Positions 46,701-59,300 of a stretch of DNA of 64,000 nt are shown here, piece after piece. Within the stretch, counting starts at the first letter, position 1. Every line of letters begins with the position of its first letter. The stretch is from Symsagittifera roscoffensis. Its lineage: Eukaryota; Xenacoelomorpha; Acoela; Convolutidae. Made by a program: the position numbers and the translations under genes. The notes under the pieces were generated by a model, which made no database searches, was not told the origin of the DNA, and was given only the letters and a program-made list of their open reading frames with translations. Where the stretch lies: NCBI RefSeq assembly GCF_963678635.1, contig NC_087069.1, positions 55,430,709 to 55,494,708 of the forward strand, given 5' to 3'.

Positions 46701-49700
46701 GCGTCTGTTACTCCCTGTTACCCAGACAGAAAATTTTCTTGGATTGATTTATTTACATTTCAAGTTTTTAAGATTTTGGATGGTTTTCACTACACTGCGG
46801 CAGTCCTTTTGAATTGGTTTTGTTAATTGTTAGGCAAAAGTGTCAATTTTTGTTTCAGTTAAAATCCTTTGATGTCCATTCCAAATCATATTTATCATAA
46901 TTTTTTCAGGCTAATTTTTTCCAAATCATATTTATCATAATTTTATTATAATTTTCTTATCTATGTGAACTGAAAACAATGTGTCATTGCCAATTTTAAA
47001 TAAATTCGTTAAACCATTTTTAAAATTTGCTGAAAAAATTGGAAGAGGGAAAAAACGAAAAGCTAAGAACACACAGGAAGATTAAAGGTACTTTTTTGAT
47101 CCGACTTTCATAACAAAAGATACGGAATATTTGTGCTCGGTGTGGGTGTTTTTTTCTTCAGACAAATTTCGACTTTTTAACTAGCCATTTTTGACGGAAC
47201 TTTTTCACATCATTCAAAATTTATTGTCGTTCTGAGCTTAAATTTGAAAAAATATTTCACCTGGGATCTTTTTTCGTAACGTTATATGGGTTTAAAGGTT
47301 GCCATTTCGGCCAATTTGGGACAATTAATACGCGATATATTTCGCACTATTTACGCGCAATTGGAAATTTATTCCGTCTTAGAAATTGTTCCAAAGTGGT
47401 TGAAGGAAGCTTACTATAAAAGTTATTAATAAAAATATGAACAAGACTGCTCGTATCAGGGCGAAGCCCTGAGTGTTCCGACTGCCTTTTAAGGTTTATG
47501 GAGCAGTAATAACATTTAAAAAATTCACTGAAATAAAACAAAATGAAAAAAAAAAATTTCTAAAAATTGAAATTTTTAAATGAAAATCATCCCCCCACAC
47601 GCCATACTAAGTACAAAAGGATAGATTTCGCTCCTTGTAACAAATAAATTATGGCAAATAAGCTTCTTGTAACCGATTTGGAACAATTTCAAAGACGGAT
47701 TAACTCTCCGCTTACGCGTTAATAGCGCGAAATATATCGCGCGTTAATTGTACCAAATTGGCCGAAATGGCAATCTTTAAACCCCCGTTACTTCACGAAA
47801 AATGATCACAGGTAACATATCTTTTCATATTTGAGCTCAGGACAACAATAACTTTCGAATGATATTAAAAAATTCAGTCAAAAATGGCTACTTAAAAAGT
47901 CGAAATTTGTCTGAAAAAAAAAAACCACCCCGAGCACAAATATTCCATTACTTTCGTATCGAAAGTCGGAACAATAAAAGCGGTCTGAGAACCGAGCAGT
48001 TACAAACGCTTTCCTCTGGACTGAAAAAATTCACCGAGTCCTTATTGGTCAGTGTGATTGTTCTTATAACCTCTATTGAAAAATCATCGCATCAATTGTT
48101 CCCATACTGTTTCGAATACCAGAGTGTTCTTTTGCAAACAACTTAAGCCTGCTATTGAAATAAAATATACTTCTTTTATGCATGCAATAATACTTGAAGC
48201 AGTGAAATAGGCAAAGATAATTCATTGGATTAGAAAGTTCTACTTTCTTAAGCAATGAGATAAGTTTTGCAATTTTCAAGCAATCGGGAAGATTACCGAT
48301 GAAAAGTTTTGTAAGCAAGGGTGTGCTACAGCCCATTTAACTTGTTTTAAACTTAAATGTTTACACTATAAAAATTCAAACTAAATTTAGTTTTAGTCGA
48401 ATTCAAACTCTTAAAATTTTTCTGCTCGCCTGTTTCATTGAGTGAATCTGTTGATTTAATTTCGGCTTTTCATTTCAGTTAGACATTTCAAATTATAATT
48501 CAACTAGGCAAGACCTAAATCTTGACATTTCTGACCTAAAGTGATATAAAGTCCATTTTTGAACCATTATTTGCTTTCTTCTTTGATGGGAAATTCTCTC
48601 CCCACTGTGATTCGATGCATCATGTGTGTTGAGTGTGAGCAGTGGCGGGTCAAGTTTTTTTCGATGGGTGTGGATTTTCAAAAAGTTTTCAAAAATCTTA
48701 TCGAAGCTTTTCAGGTTGACCAAAATGATTTTCTGAGCTCTCCCAAATAACTGTAAAGACGCCCTTATAATCACTATATAGAGGCTAATATAGGGGCTTT
48801 TAGCGCCGCGGGCAACTTTTTGAAAAAACTGGCCAAAAAACTCGTTTTTAACCATATTTTGGATTTTCTACCTCATTTTTTTGGCGCGCACCTTTCTTCA
48901 AAGTTAATATACATTGGCTCCATTAGAAAATTTTAGTGTAAGTGAGCCCAAATCGGATGTCCTAAAATAGTAGCAAAGGGGATCGTTTGGGTCGGCAATG
49001 CAGACCCCCTTCTATATCCGCTTCTGAGTATGAGTAGGTTTATGTTGTGTGTTTTAGATGGACAGGAGTGCCCTGCACATAGCAGCAGAGAGGGGTCACA
49101 CGGGGGTGGTGGAGATACTCATCGACAGGTTCCATGCTTCCATCGCCGCCAGGACTAAGGTACTCCACTCCATTCACACACTCACACTTCACTATTGTAA
49201 ATGTACTTTATACTACTATGGTGGTTTCATCATGTCGCAACCAAAGAAAAGCTACATGAATGACAATGTTGTAAGATATAATAAATCATTGGCTGCACAC
49301 CAAGCACTTCAGCGGCTCCAATTATTTGTCCACAACCTTCATTACACGTAGTGAAAGCTTGCAGACTTGAGGCGATTGAGTATAGATAGATATCTAAGGT
49401 CTAAAATAATTGTATTATGTCATATGTTTTGTAATTCGCACCTGTGGAGTGTAGGACGGGAGCACCCTGCTGCACATCTCCTCCCACTGTGGCCACCCGG
49501 ACACTGCCCTCATGTTCCTCAAGAAGGGGGTCCCTCTAAGGATGCCCAACAAGGTATGCATTTACACACACATACACGTAGATAGTCTCAACACGTCTAG
49601 TTATTCTGAAAGAGGAAGACAAACTACAGTATCTGCCCATAAGCTGATGTCAAACGCCAGTATTCATCGAAATAAGATTTAGAGATCAAAAAGCAGATTG

Positions 49701-50279
49701 CAATGGGGTAGTAGATTGCAACAACTAACTTCCCTAGGTGGGGTCCAATTGTCTGCACGAAGCAGCCACTCAGGGTCACGTGGCAGTCGTCAGGAGTCTC
49801 TGCGAGGCGGGGGCGGAGGCCAACACTACCAACAAACTAGGTTACTTATATATAATTATAACTAGTCCAGTTAATCTAATAATTATAATCAGATTTTCTA
49901 CATTTGGACGAAGATTTTAGAGCTAGGCTCGAATTTTCTATTTTCGATATTTGTTGTTTCGTTTGTGGACGACAAAAACATTCAGTTATTATAATAAGTA
50001 TACTAAAAAATATTGAGACAATGTAGTGTTTTAACATCATTGTTCCAGGCCACACCCCCCTGCACTTGGCGGTGGAGGGGTGTAAGCCGATGGTGGTGCA
50101 GACACTGCTGGGATTTGGGGCGGATGTCCAACTGGCGGCTGGCGACTCACTCCAGACACCTCTGCACATGGCCGCCAAGGTTTGGTCACATTTTGGGTTT
50201 TGTTAAGAAAATAGATTTATATATATATATATATAAATATATATAATTTTTTTATATTACTATTCAGAGGCGGATCTAG

Positions 50280-50310
<31 letters not shown>

Positions 50311-53300
50311 TTGCGGAATTACAAAAAAAGTTATAAAATTTGTCGACTTTTTTTTAGGTCGAGCAAAGTGAAAAAATTCCGAGCTCTCCCAAAGCACTAA
50401 AACACCTTATTTTGGTAAAATTTGTGCGCCGCAGGCAAAAACTTGAAAAACAGGCCAAATAAGGCGTTTTTAGGCACCTTCTGGAAAAATTTTGACCGAA
50501 AAACGCTGCCCTCTCATATAAAGGGGCAAAGGGACCCTTAATCCCTTAATATATATAGGCATCAAAAGCATTTTATACAAAAAAATAAGGAATATGATTT
50601 ACAAAACACATGTCGTTCGTAAATAGTAGGGGCGGATTTAGTATTTTCTTGAGGGGGGTAGAATTTGGTCGATTTTTTTAGGTCGACCAAATTGATTTTC
50701 CGAGCCTAAAAATATAAAGACCCAGTTTTTTTAGGTCGACCAAATTGATTTTCCGAGCCTAAAAACATAAAGACCCAGTTTTTTTAGGTCGACCAAATTG
50801 ATTTTCCGAGCCTAAAAAAATAAAGACCCAGTTTTTTTAGGTCGACCAAATTGATTTTCCGAGCCTAAAAATATAAAGACCCAGTTTTTTTAGGTCGATT
50901 AAATTGATTTTCCGAGCCTAAAAATATAAAGACCCAGTTTTTTTAGGTCGATCAAATTGATTTTCCGAGCCTTAAAATATAAAGACCCAGTTTTTTTTAG
51001 GTCAATCAAATTGATTTTCTGAGCCTAAAAATATAAAAACCCAGTTTTTTTAGGTCGATCAAATTAATTTTCCGAGCCTAAAAATATAAAGACCCAGTTT
51101 TTTTAGGTCAATCAAATTGGTTTTCTGAGCCTAAAAATATAAAGACATAGTTTTTTTAGGTCGACCAAATTGATTTTCCGAGCCTAAAAATATAAAGACC
51201 CAGCTTTTTTAGGTCGACCAATTTGATTTTCGAGCCTAAAATATAAAGACCCAGTTTTTTTAGGTCGATCAAATTGATTTTCCGAGCCTAAAAATATAAA
51301 AACCCAGTTTTTTTAGGTCAATCAAATTGAGTTTCCGAGCTTAAAAATACAAAGACCCAGTTTTTTTTTGGTCTATCAAATTGATTTTCCGAGCCTAAAA
51401 ATATAAAGACCCAGTTTTTTTAGGTCGACCAAATTGATTTTCCGAGCCTAAAAAAATAAAGACCCAGTTTTTTTAGGTCGACCAAATTGATTTTCCGAGC
51501 CTAAAAATATAAAGACCCAGTTTTTTTAGGTCGATTAAATTGATTTTCCGAGCCTAAAAATATAAAGACCCAGTTTTTTTAGGTCGATCAAATTGATTTT
51601 CCGGGCCTTAAAATATAAAGACCCAGTTTTTTTAGGTCAATCAAAATGATTTTCTGAGCCTAAAAATATAAAAACCCAGTTTTTTTAGGTCGATCAAATT
51701 AATTTTCCGAGCCTAAAAATAATAAGACCCAGTTTTTTTTTGGTCGATCAAATTGATTTTTCGAGTCTAAAAAGATAAAGACCCAGTTTTTTTAGGTCGA
51801 TCAAATTGATTTTCCGAGCCTAAAAAAATAAAGACCCAGTTTTTTTAGGTCGACCGAATTGATTTTCCGAGCCCAAAAATATAAAGACCCAGTTTTTTTA
51901 GGTCGACCAAATTGATTTTCCGAGCCTAAAAATATAAAGAACCAGCTTTTTTAGGTCGACCAAATTGATTTTCCGAGCCTAAAATATAAAGACCCAGTTT
52001 TTTTAGGTCGATCAAATTGATTTTCCGAGCCTAAAAATATAAAAACCCAGTTTTTTTAGGTCAATCAAATTGAGTTTCCGAGCTTAAAAATACAAAGACC
52101 CAGTTTTTTTTTGGTCGATCAAATTGATTTTCCGAGCCTAAAAATATAAAGACCCAGTTTTTTTAGGTCGATCAAATTGATTTTCCGAGCCTAAAAAAAT
52201 AAAGACCCAGTTTTTTTAGGTCAATCAAAATGATTTTCTGAGCCTAAAAATATAAAAACCCAGTTTTTTTAGGTCGATCAAATTAATTTTCCGAGCCTAA
52301 AAATATAAAGACCCAGTTTTTTTTTGGTCGATCAAATTGATTTTTCGAGTCTAAAAAGATAAAGACCCAGTTTTTTTAGGTCGATCAAATTGATTTTCCG
52401 AGCCTAAAAAAATAAAGACCCAGTTTTTTTAGGTCGACCGAATTGATTTTCCGAGCCCAAAAATATAAAGACCCAGTTTTTTTAGGTCGACCAAATTGAT
52501 TTTCCGAGCCTAAAAATATAAAGAACCAGCTTTTTTAGGTCGACCAAATTGATTTTCCGAGCCTAAAATATAAAGACCCAGTTTTTTTAGGTCGATCAAA
52601 TTGATTTTCCGAGCCTAAAAATATAAAAACCCAGTTTTTTTAGGTCAATCAAATTGAGTTTCCGAGCTTAAAAATACAAAGACCCAGTTTTTTTTTGGTC
52701 GATCAAATTGATTTTCCGAGCCTAAAAATATAAAGACCCAGTTTTTTTAGGTCGATCAAATTGATTTTCCGAGCCTAAAAAAATAAAGACCCAGTTTTTT
52801 TAGGTCAATCAAAATGATTTTCTGAGCCTAAAAATATAAAAACCCAGTTTTTTTAGGTCGATCAAATTAATTTTCCGAGCCTAAAAATATAAAGACCCAG
52901 TTTTTTTTTGGTCGATCAAATTGATTTTTCGAGTCTAAAAAGATAAAGACCCAGTTTTTTTAGGTCGATCAAATTGATTTTCCGAGCCTAAAAAAATAAA
53001 GACCCAGTTTTTTTAGGTCGACCGAATTGATTTTCCGAGCCCAAAAATATAAAGAACCAGCTTTTTTAGGTCGACCAAATTGATTTTCCGAGCCTAAAAT
53101 ATAAAGACCCAGTTTTTTTAGGTCGATCAAATTGATTTTCCGAGCCTAAAAATATAAAAACCCAGTTTTTTTAGGTCAATCAAATTGAGTTTCCGAGCTT
53201 AAAAATACAAAGACCCAGTTTTTTTTTGGTCGATCAAATTGATTTTCCGAGCCTAAAAATATAAAGACCCAGTTTTTTTAGGTCGATCAAATTGATTTTC

Positions 53301-56300
53301 CGAGCCTAAAAAAATAAAGACCCAGTTTTTTTAGGCCGACCGAATTGATTTTCCGAGCCCAAAAATATAAAGACCCAGTTTTTTTTAGGTCGACCAAATT
53401 GATTTTCCGAGCCTAAAAATATAAAGACCCATTTTTTTTAGGTCGACCAAATTGATTTTCCGAGCCTAAAAAAATAAAGACCCAGTTTCTTTAGGTCGAT
53501 CAAATTGATTTTCCGAGCCTAAAAATATAAAGACCCAGTTTTTTTAGGTCGATCAAATTGATTTTCCGAGCCGAAAAATATAAAGACCCAGTTTTTTTAG
53601 GTCAATCAAATTGATTTTCTGAGCCTAAAAATATAAAGACCCAGTTTTTTTAGGTCGATCAAATTGATTTTCCGAGCCTAAAAATATAAAGACCCAGTTT
53701 TTTTAAGTCGATCAAATTGATTTTCCGAGCCTAAAAAAATAAAGACCCAGTTTTTTTAGGTCAACCAAACTGATTTTCCGAGCCTAAAAATATAAAGACC
53801 CAGTTTTTTTAGGTCGATCAAATTGATTTTCTGAGCCTAAAAATATAAAGACCCAGTTTTTTTAGGTCGACCAAATTGATTTTCCGAGCCTAAAAATATA
53901 AAGAACCAGCTTTTTTAGGTCGACCAAATTGATTTTCCGAGCCTAAAATATAAAGACCCAGTTTTTTTAGGTCGATCAAATTGATTTTCCGAGCCTAAAA
54001 ATATAAAAACCCAGTTTTTTTAGGTCAATCAAATTGAGTTTCCGAGTTTAAAAATACAAAGACCCAGTTTTTTTTTGGTCGATCAAATTGATTTTCCGAG
54101 CCTAAAAATATAAAGACCCAGTTTTTTTAGGTCGATCAAATTGATTTTCCGAGCCTAAAAAAATAAAGACCCAGTTTTTTTAGGCCGACCGAATTGATTT
54201 TCCGAGCCCAAAAATATAAAGACCCAGTTTTTTTTTAGGTCGACCAAATTGATTTTCCGAGCCTAAAAATATAAAGACCCATTTTTTTTAGGTCGACCAA
54301 ATTGATTTTCCGAGCCTAAAAAAATAAAGACCCAGTTTCTTTAGGTCGATCAAATTGATTTTCCGAGCCTAAAAATATAAAGACCCAGTTTTTTTAGGTC
54401 GATCAAATTGATTTTCCGAGCCGAAAAATATAAAGACCCAGTTTTTTTAGGTCAATCAAATTGATTTTCTGAGCCTAAAAATATAAAGACCCAGTTTTTT
54501 TAGGTCGATCAAATTGATTTTCCGAGCCTAAAAATATAAAGACCCAGTTTTTTTAAGTCGATCAAATTGATTTTCCGAGCCTAAAAAAATAAAGACCCAG
54601 TTTTTTTAGGTCAACCAAACTGATTTTCCGAGCCTAAAAATATAAAGACCCAGTTTTTTTAGGTCGATCAAATTGATTTTCTGAGCCTAAAAATATAAAG
54701 ACCCAGTTTTTTTAGGTCGATCAAATTGATTTTCCGAGCCTAAAAAAAAGACCCAGTTTTTTTAGGTCGATCAAATTGATTTTCCGAGCCTAAAAAAATA
54801 AAGACCCATTTTTTTTAGGTCGACCAAATTGATTTTCCGAGCCTGAAAATATAAAGACCCAGTTTTTTTAGGTCGATCAAATTGATTTTCTGAGCCTAAA
54901 AATATAAAGACCCTTTTTTTTTAGGTCGATCAAATTGATTTTCCGAGCCTAAAAATATAAAAACCCAGTTTTTTTAGGTCAACCAAATTGATTTTCCGAG
55001 CCTAAAAAAATAAAGACCCAGTTTTTTTAGGTCGACCAAATTGATTTTCTGAGCCTAAAAATATAAAAACCCAGTTTTTTTAGGTCGATCAAATTAATTT
55101 TCCGAGCCTAAAAATATAAAGACCCAGTTTTTTTAGGTCAATCAAATTGGTTTTCTGAGCCTAAAAATATAAAGACCCAAATTGATTTTCCGAGCCTAAA
55201 AATATAAAGACCCAGTTTTTTTAGGTCGATCAAATTGATTTTCTGAGCCTAAAAATATAAAGACCCAGTTTTTTTAGGTCGATCAAATTGATTTTCCGAG
55301 CCTAAAAAAAAGACCCAGTTTTTTTAGGTCGATCAAATTGATTTTCCGAGCCTAAAAAAATAAAGACCCATTTTTTTTAGGTCGACCAAGTTGATTTTCC
55401 GAGCCTGAAAATATAAAGACCCAGTTTTTTTAGGTCGATCAAATTGATTTTCTGAGCCTAAAAAAATAAAGACCCTTTTTTTTAGGTCGATCAAATTGAT
55501 TTTCCGAGCCTAAAAATATAAAAACCCAGTTTTTTTAGGTCAACCAAATTGATTTTCCGAGCCTAAAAAAATAAAGACCCAGTTTTTTTAGGTCGACCAA
55601 ATTGATTTTCTGAGCCTAAAAATATAAAAACCCAGTTTTTTTAGGTCGATCAAATTAATTTTCCGAGCCTAAAAATATAAAGACCCAGTTTTTTTAGGTC
55701 AATCAAATTGGTTTTCTGAGCCTAAAAATATAAAGACCCAAATTGATTTTCCGAGCCTAAAAATATAAAGAACCAGCTTTTTTAGGTCGACCAAATTGAT
55801 TTTCCGAGCCTAAAATATAAAGACCCAGTTTTTTTAGGTCAATCAAATTGATTTTCTGAGCCTAAAAATATAAAAACCCAGTTTTTTTAGGTCGATCAAA
55901 TTAATTTTCCGAGCCTAAAAATATAAAGACCCAGTTTTTTTTTGGTCGATCAAATTGATTTTCCGAGTCTAAAAATATAAAGACCCAGTTTTTTTAGGTC
56001 GACCGAATTGATTTTCCGAGCCCAAAAATATAAAGACCCAGTTTTTTTAGGTCGACCGAATTGATTTTCCGAGCCCAAAAATATAAAGACCCAGTTTTTT
56101 TAGGTCGACCAAATTGATTTTCCGAGCCTAAAATAATAAAGACCCATTTTTTTTAGGTCGACCAAATTGATTTTCCGAGCCTAAAAAAATAAGGACCCAG
56201 TTTCTTTATGTCAATCAAATTGGTTTTCTGAGCCTAAAAATATAAAGACCCAGTTTTTTTAGGTCAACCAAATTGATTTTCCGAGCCTAAAAATATAAAG

Positions 56301-59300
56301 AACCAGCATTTTTAGGTCGACCAAATTGATTTTCCGAGCCTAAAATATAAAGACCCAGTTTTTTTAGGTCGATCAAATTGATTTTCCGAGCCTAAAAATA
56401 TAAAAACCCAGTTTTTTTAGGTCAATCAAATTGAGTTTCCGAGCTTAAAAATACAAAGACCCAGTTTTTTTTTGGTCGATCAAATTGATTTTCCGAGCCT
56501 AAAAAAATAAAGACCCAGTTTTTTTAGGCCGACCGAATTGATTTTCCGAGCCCAAAAATATAAAGACCCAGTTTTTTTTTAGGTCGACCAAATTGATTTT
56601 CCGAGCCTAAAAATATAAAGACCCAGTTTTTTTAGGCCGACCGAATTGATTTTCCGAGCCCAAAAATATAAAGACCCAGTTTTTTTTTAGGTCGACCAAA
56701 TTGATTTTCCGAGCCTAAAAATATAAAGACCCATTTTTTTTAGGTCGACCAAATTGATTTTCCGAGCCTAAAAAAATAAAGACCCAGTTTCTTTAGGTCG
56801 ATCAAATTGATTTTCCGAGCCTAAAAATATAAAGACCCAGTTTTTTTAGGTCGATCAAATTGATTTTCCGAGCCGAAAAATATAAAGACCCAGTTTTTTT
56901 AGGTCAATCAAATTGATTTTCCGAGCCTAAAAAAATAAAGACCCAGTTTTTTTAGGTCGACCGAATTGATTTTCCGAGCCCAAAAATATAAAGACCCAGT
57001 TTTTTTAGGTCGACCAAATTGATTTTCCGAGCCTAAAAATATAAAGACCCATTTTTTTTAGGTCGACCAAATTGATTTTCCGAGCATAAAAAAATAAAGA
57101 CCCAGTTTCTTTATGTCAACCAAATTGGTTTTCTGAGCCTAAAAATATAAAGACCCAGTTTTTTTAGGTCAACCAAATTGATTTTCCGAGCCTAAAAATA
57201 TAAAGAACCAGCTTTTTTAGGTCGACCAAATTGATTTTCCGAGCCTAAAATATAAAGACCCAGTTTTTTTAGGTCGATCAAATTGATTTTCCGAGCCTAA
57301 AAATATAAAAACCCAGTTTTTTTAGGTCAATCAAATTGAGTTTCCGAGCTTAAAAATACAAAGACCCAGTTTTTTTTGGTCGATCAAATTGATTTTCCGA
57401 GCCTAAAAATATAAAGACCCAGTTTTTTTAGGTCGATCAAATTGATTTTCCGAGCCTAAAAAAATAAAGACCCAGTTTTTTTAGGCCGACCGAATTGATT
57501 TTCCGAGCCCAAAAATATAAAGACCCAGTTTTTTTTTAGGTCGACCAAATTGATTTTCCGAGCCTAAAAATATAAAGACCCATTTTTTTTAGGTCGACCA
57601 AATTGATTTTCCGAGCCTAAAAAAATAAAGACCCAGTTTCTTTAGGTCGATCAAATTGATTTTCCGAGCCTAAAAATATAAAGACCCAGTTTTTTTAGGT
57701 CGATCAAATTGATTTTCCGAGCCCAAAAATATAAAGACCCAGTTTTTTTAGGTCAATCAAATTGATTTTCTGAGCCTAAAAATATAAAGACCCAGTTTTT
57801 TTAGGTCGATCAAATTGATTTTCCGAGCCTAAAAATATAAAGACCCAGTTTTTTTAAGTCGATCAAATTGATTTTCCGAGCCTAAAAAAATAAAGACCCA
57901 GTTTTTTTAGGTCAACCAAACTGATTTTCCGAGCCTAAAAATATAAAGACCCAGTTTTTTTAGGTCGATCAAATTGATTTTCTGAGCCTAAAAATATAAA
58001 GACCCAGTTTTTTTAGGTCGATCAAATTGATTTTCCGAGCCTAAAAAAAAGACCCAGTTTTTTTAGGTCGATCAAATTGATTTTCCGAGCCTAAAAAAAT
58101 AAAGACCCAGTTTTTTTAGGTCGACCAAATTGATTTTCCGAGCCTGAAAATATAAAGACCCAGTTTTTTTAGGTCGATCAAATTGATTTTCCGAGCCTAA
58201 AAATATAAAAACCCAGTTTTTTTAGGTCAACCAAATTGATTTTCCGAGCCTAAAAAAATAAAGACCCAGTTTTTTTAGGTCGACCAAATTGATTTTCCGA
58301 GCCTAAAAAATTAAAGACCCAGTTTCTTTAGGTCGATCAAATTGATTTTCCGAGCCTAAAAATATAAAGACCCAGTTTTTTTAGGTCGATCAAATTGATT
58401 TTCCAAGCCGAAAAATATAAAGACCCAGTTTTTTTAGGTCAATCAAATTGATTTTCTGAGCCTAAAAATATAAAGACCCAGTTTTTTTAGGTCAACCAAA
58501 TTGATTTTCCGAGCCTAAAAAATTAAAGACCCAGTTTCTTTAGGTCGATCAAATTGATTTTCCGAGCCTAAAAATATAAAGACCCAGTTTTTTTAGGTCG
58601 ATCAAATTGATTTTCCGAGCCTAAAAAAATAAAGGATCAGTTTTTTTAGGTCGACCAAATTGATTTTCCGAGCCTGAAAATATAAAGACCCAGTTTTTTT
58701 AGGTCGATCAAATTGATTTTCTGAGCCTAAAAATATAAAGACCCTTTTTTTTAGGTCGATCAAATTGATTTTCCGAGCCTAAAAATATAAAAACCCAGTT
58801 TTTTTAGGTCAACCAAATTGATTTTCCGAGCCTAAAAAAATAAAGACCCAGTTTTTTTAGGTCGACCAAATTGATTTTCCGAGCCTAAAAAATTAAAGAC
58901 CCAGTTTCTTTAGGTCAATCAAATTGATTTTCCGAGCCTAAAAAAATAAAGACCCAGTTTTTTTAGGTCAACCAAACTGATTTTCCGAGCCTAAAAATAT
59001 AAAGACCCAGTTTTTTTAGGTCGATCAAATTGATTTTCTGAGCCTAAAAATATAAAGACCCAGTTTTTTTAGGTCGATCAAATTGATTTTCCGAGCCTAA
59101 AAAAAAGACCCAGTTTTTTTAGGTCGATCAAATTGATTTTCCGAGCCTAAAAAAATAAAGACCCAGTTTTTTTAGGTCGACCAAATTGATTTTCCGAGCC
59201 TGAAAATATAAAGACCCAGTTTTTTTAGGTCGATCAAATTGATTTTCTGAGCCTAAAAATATAAAGACCCTTTTTTTTAGGTCGATCAAATTGATTTTCC

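Noticed and set aside
50257-50272. Target duplication pairing 50257-50264 with 63457-63464
   Set aside because: Only about 3 of 8 bases match. The inner end at 50627 with GTAAATAG matches the right flank at 7 of 8.
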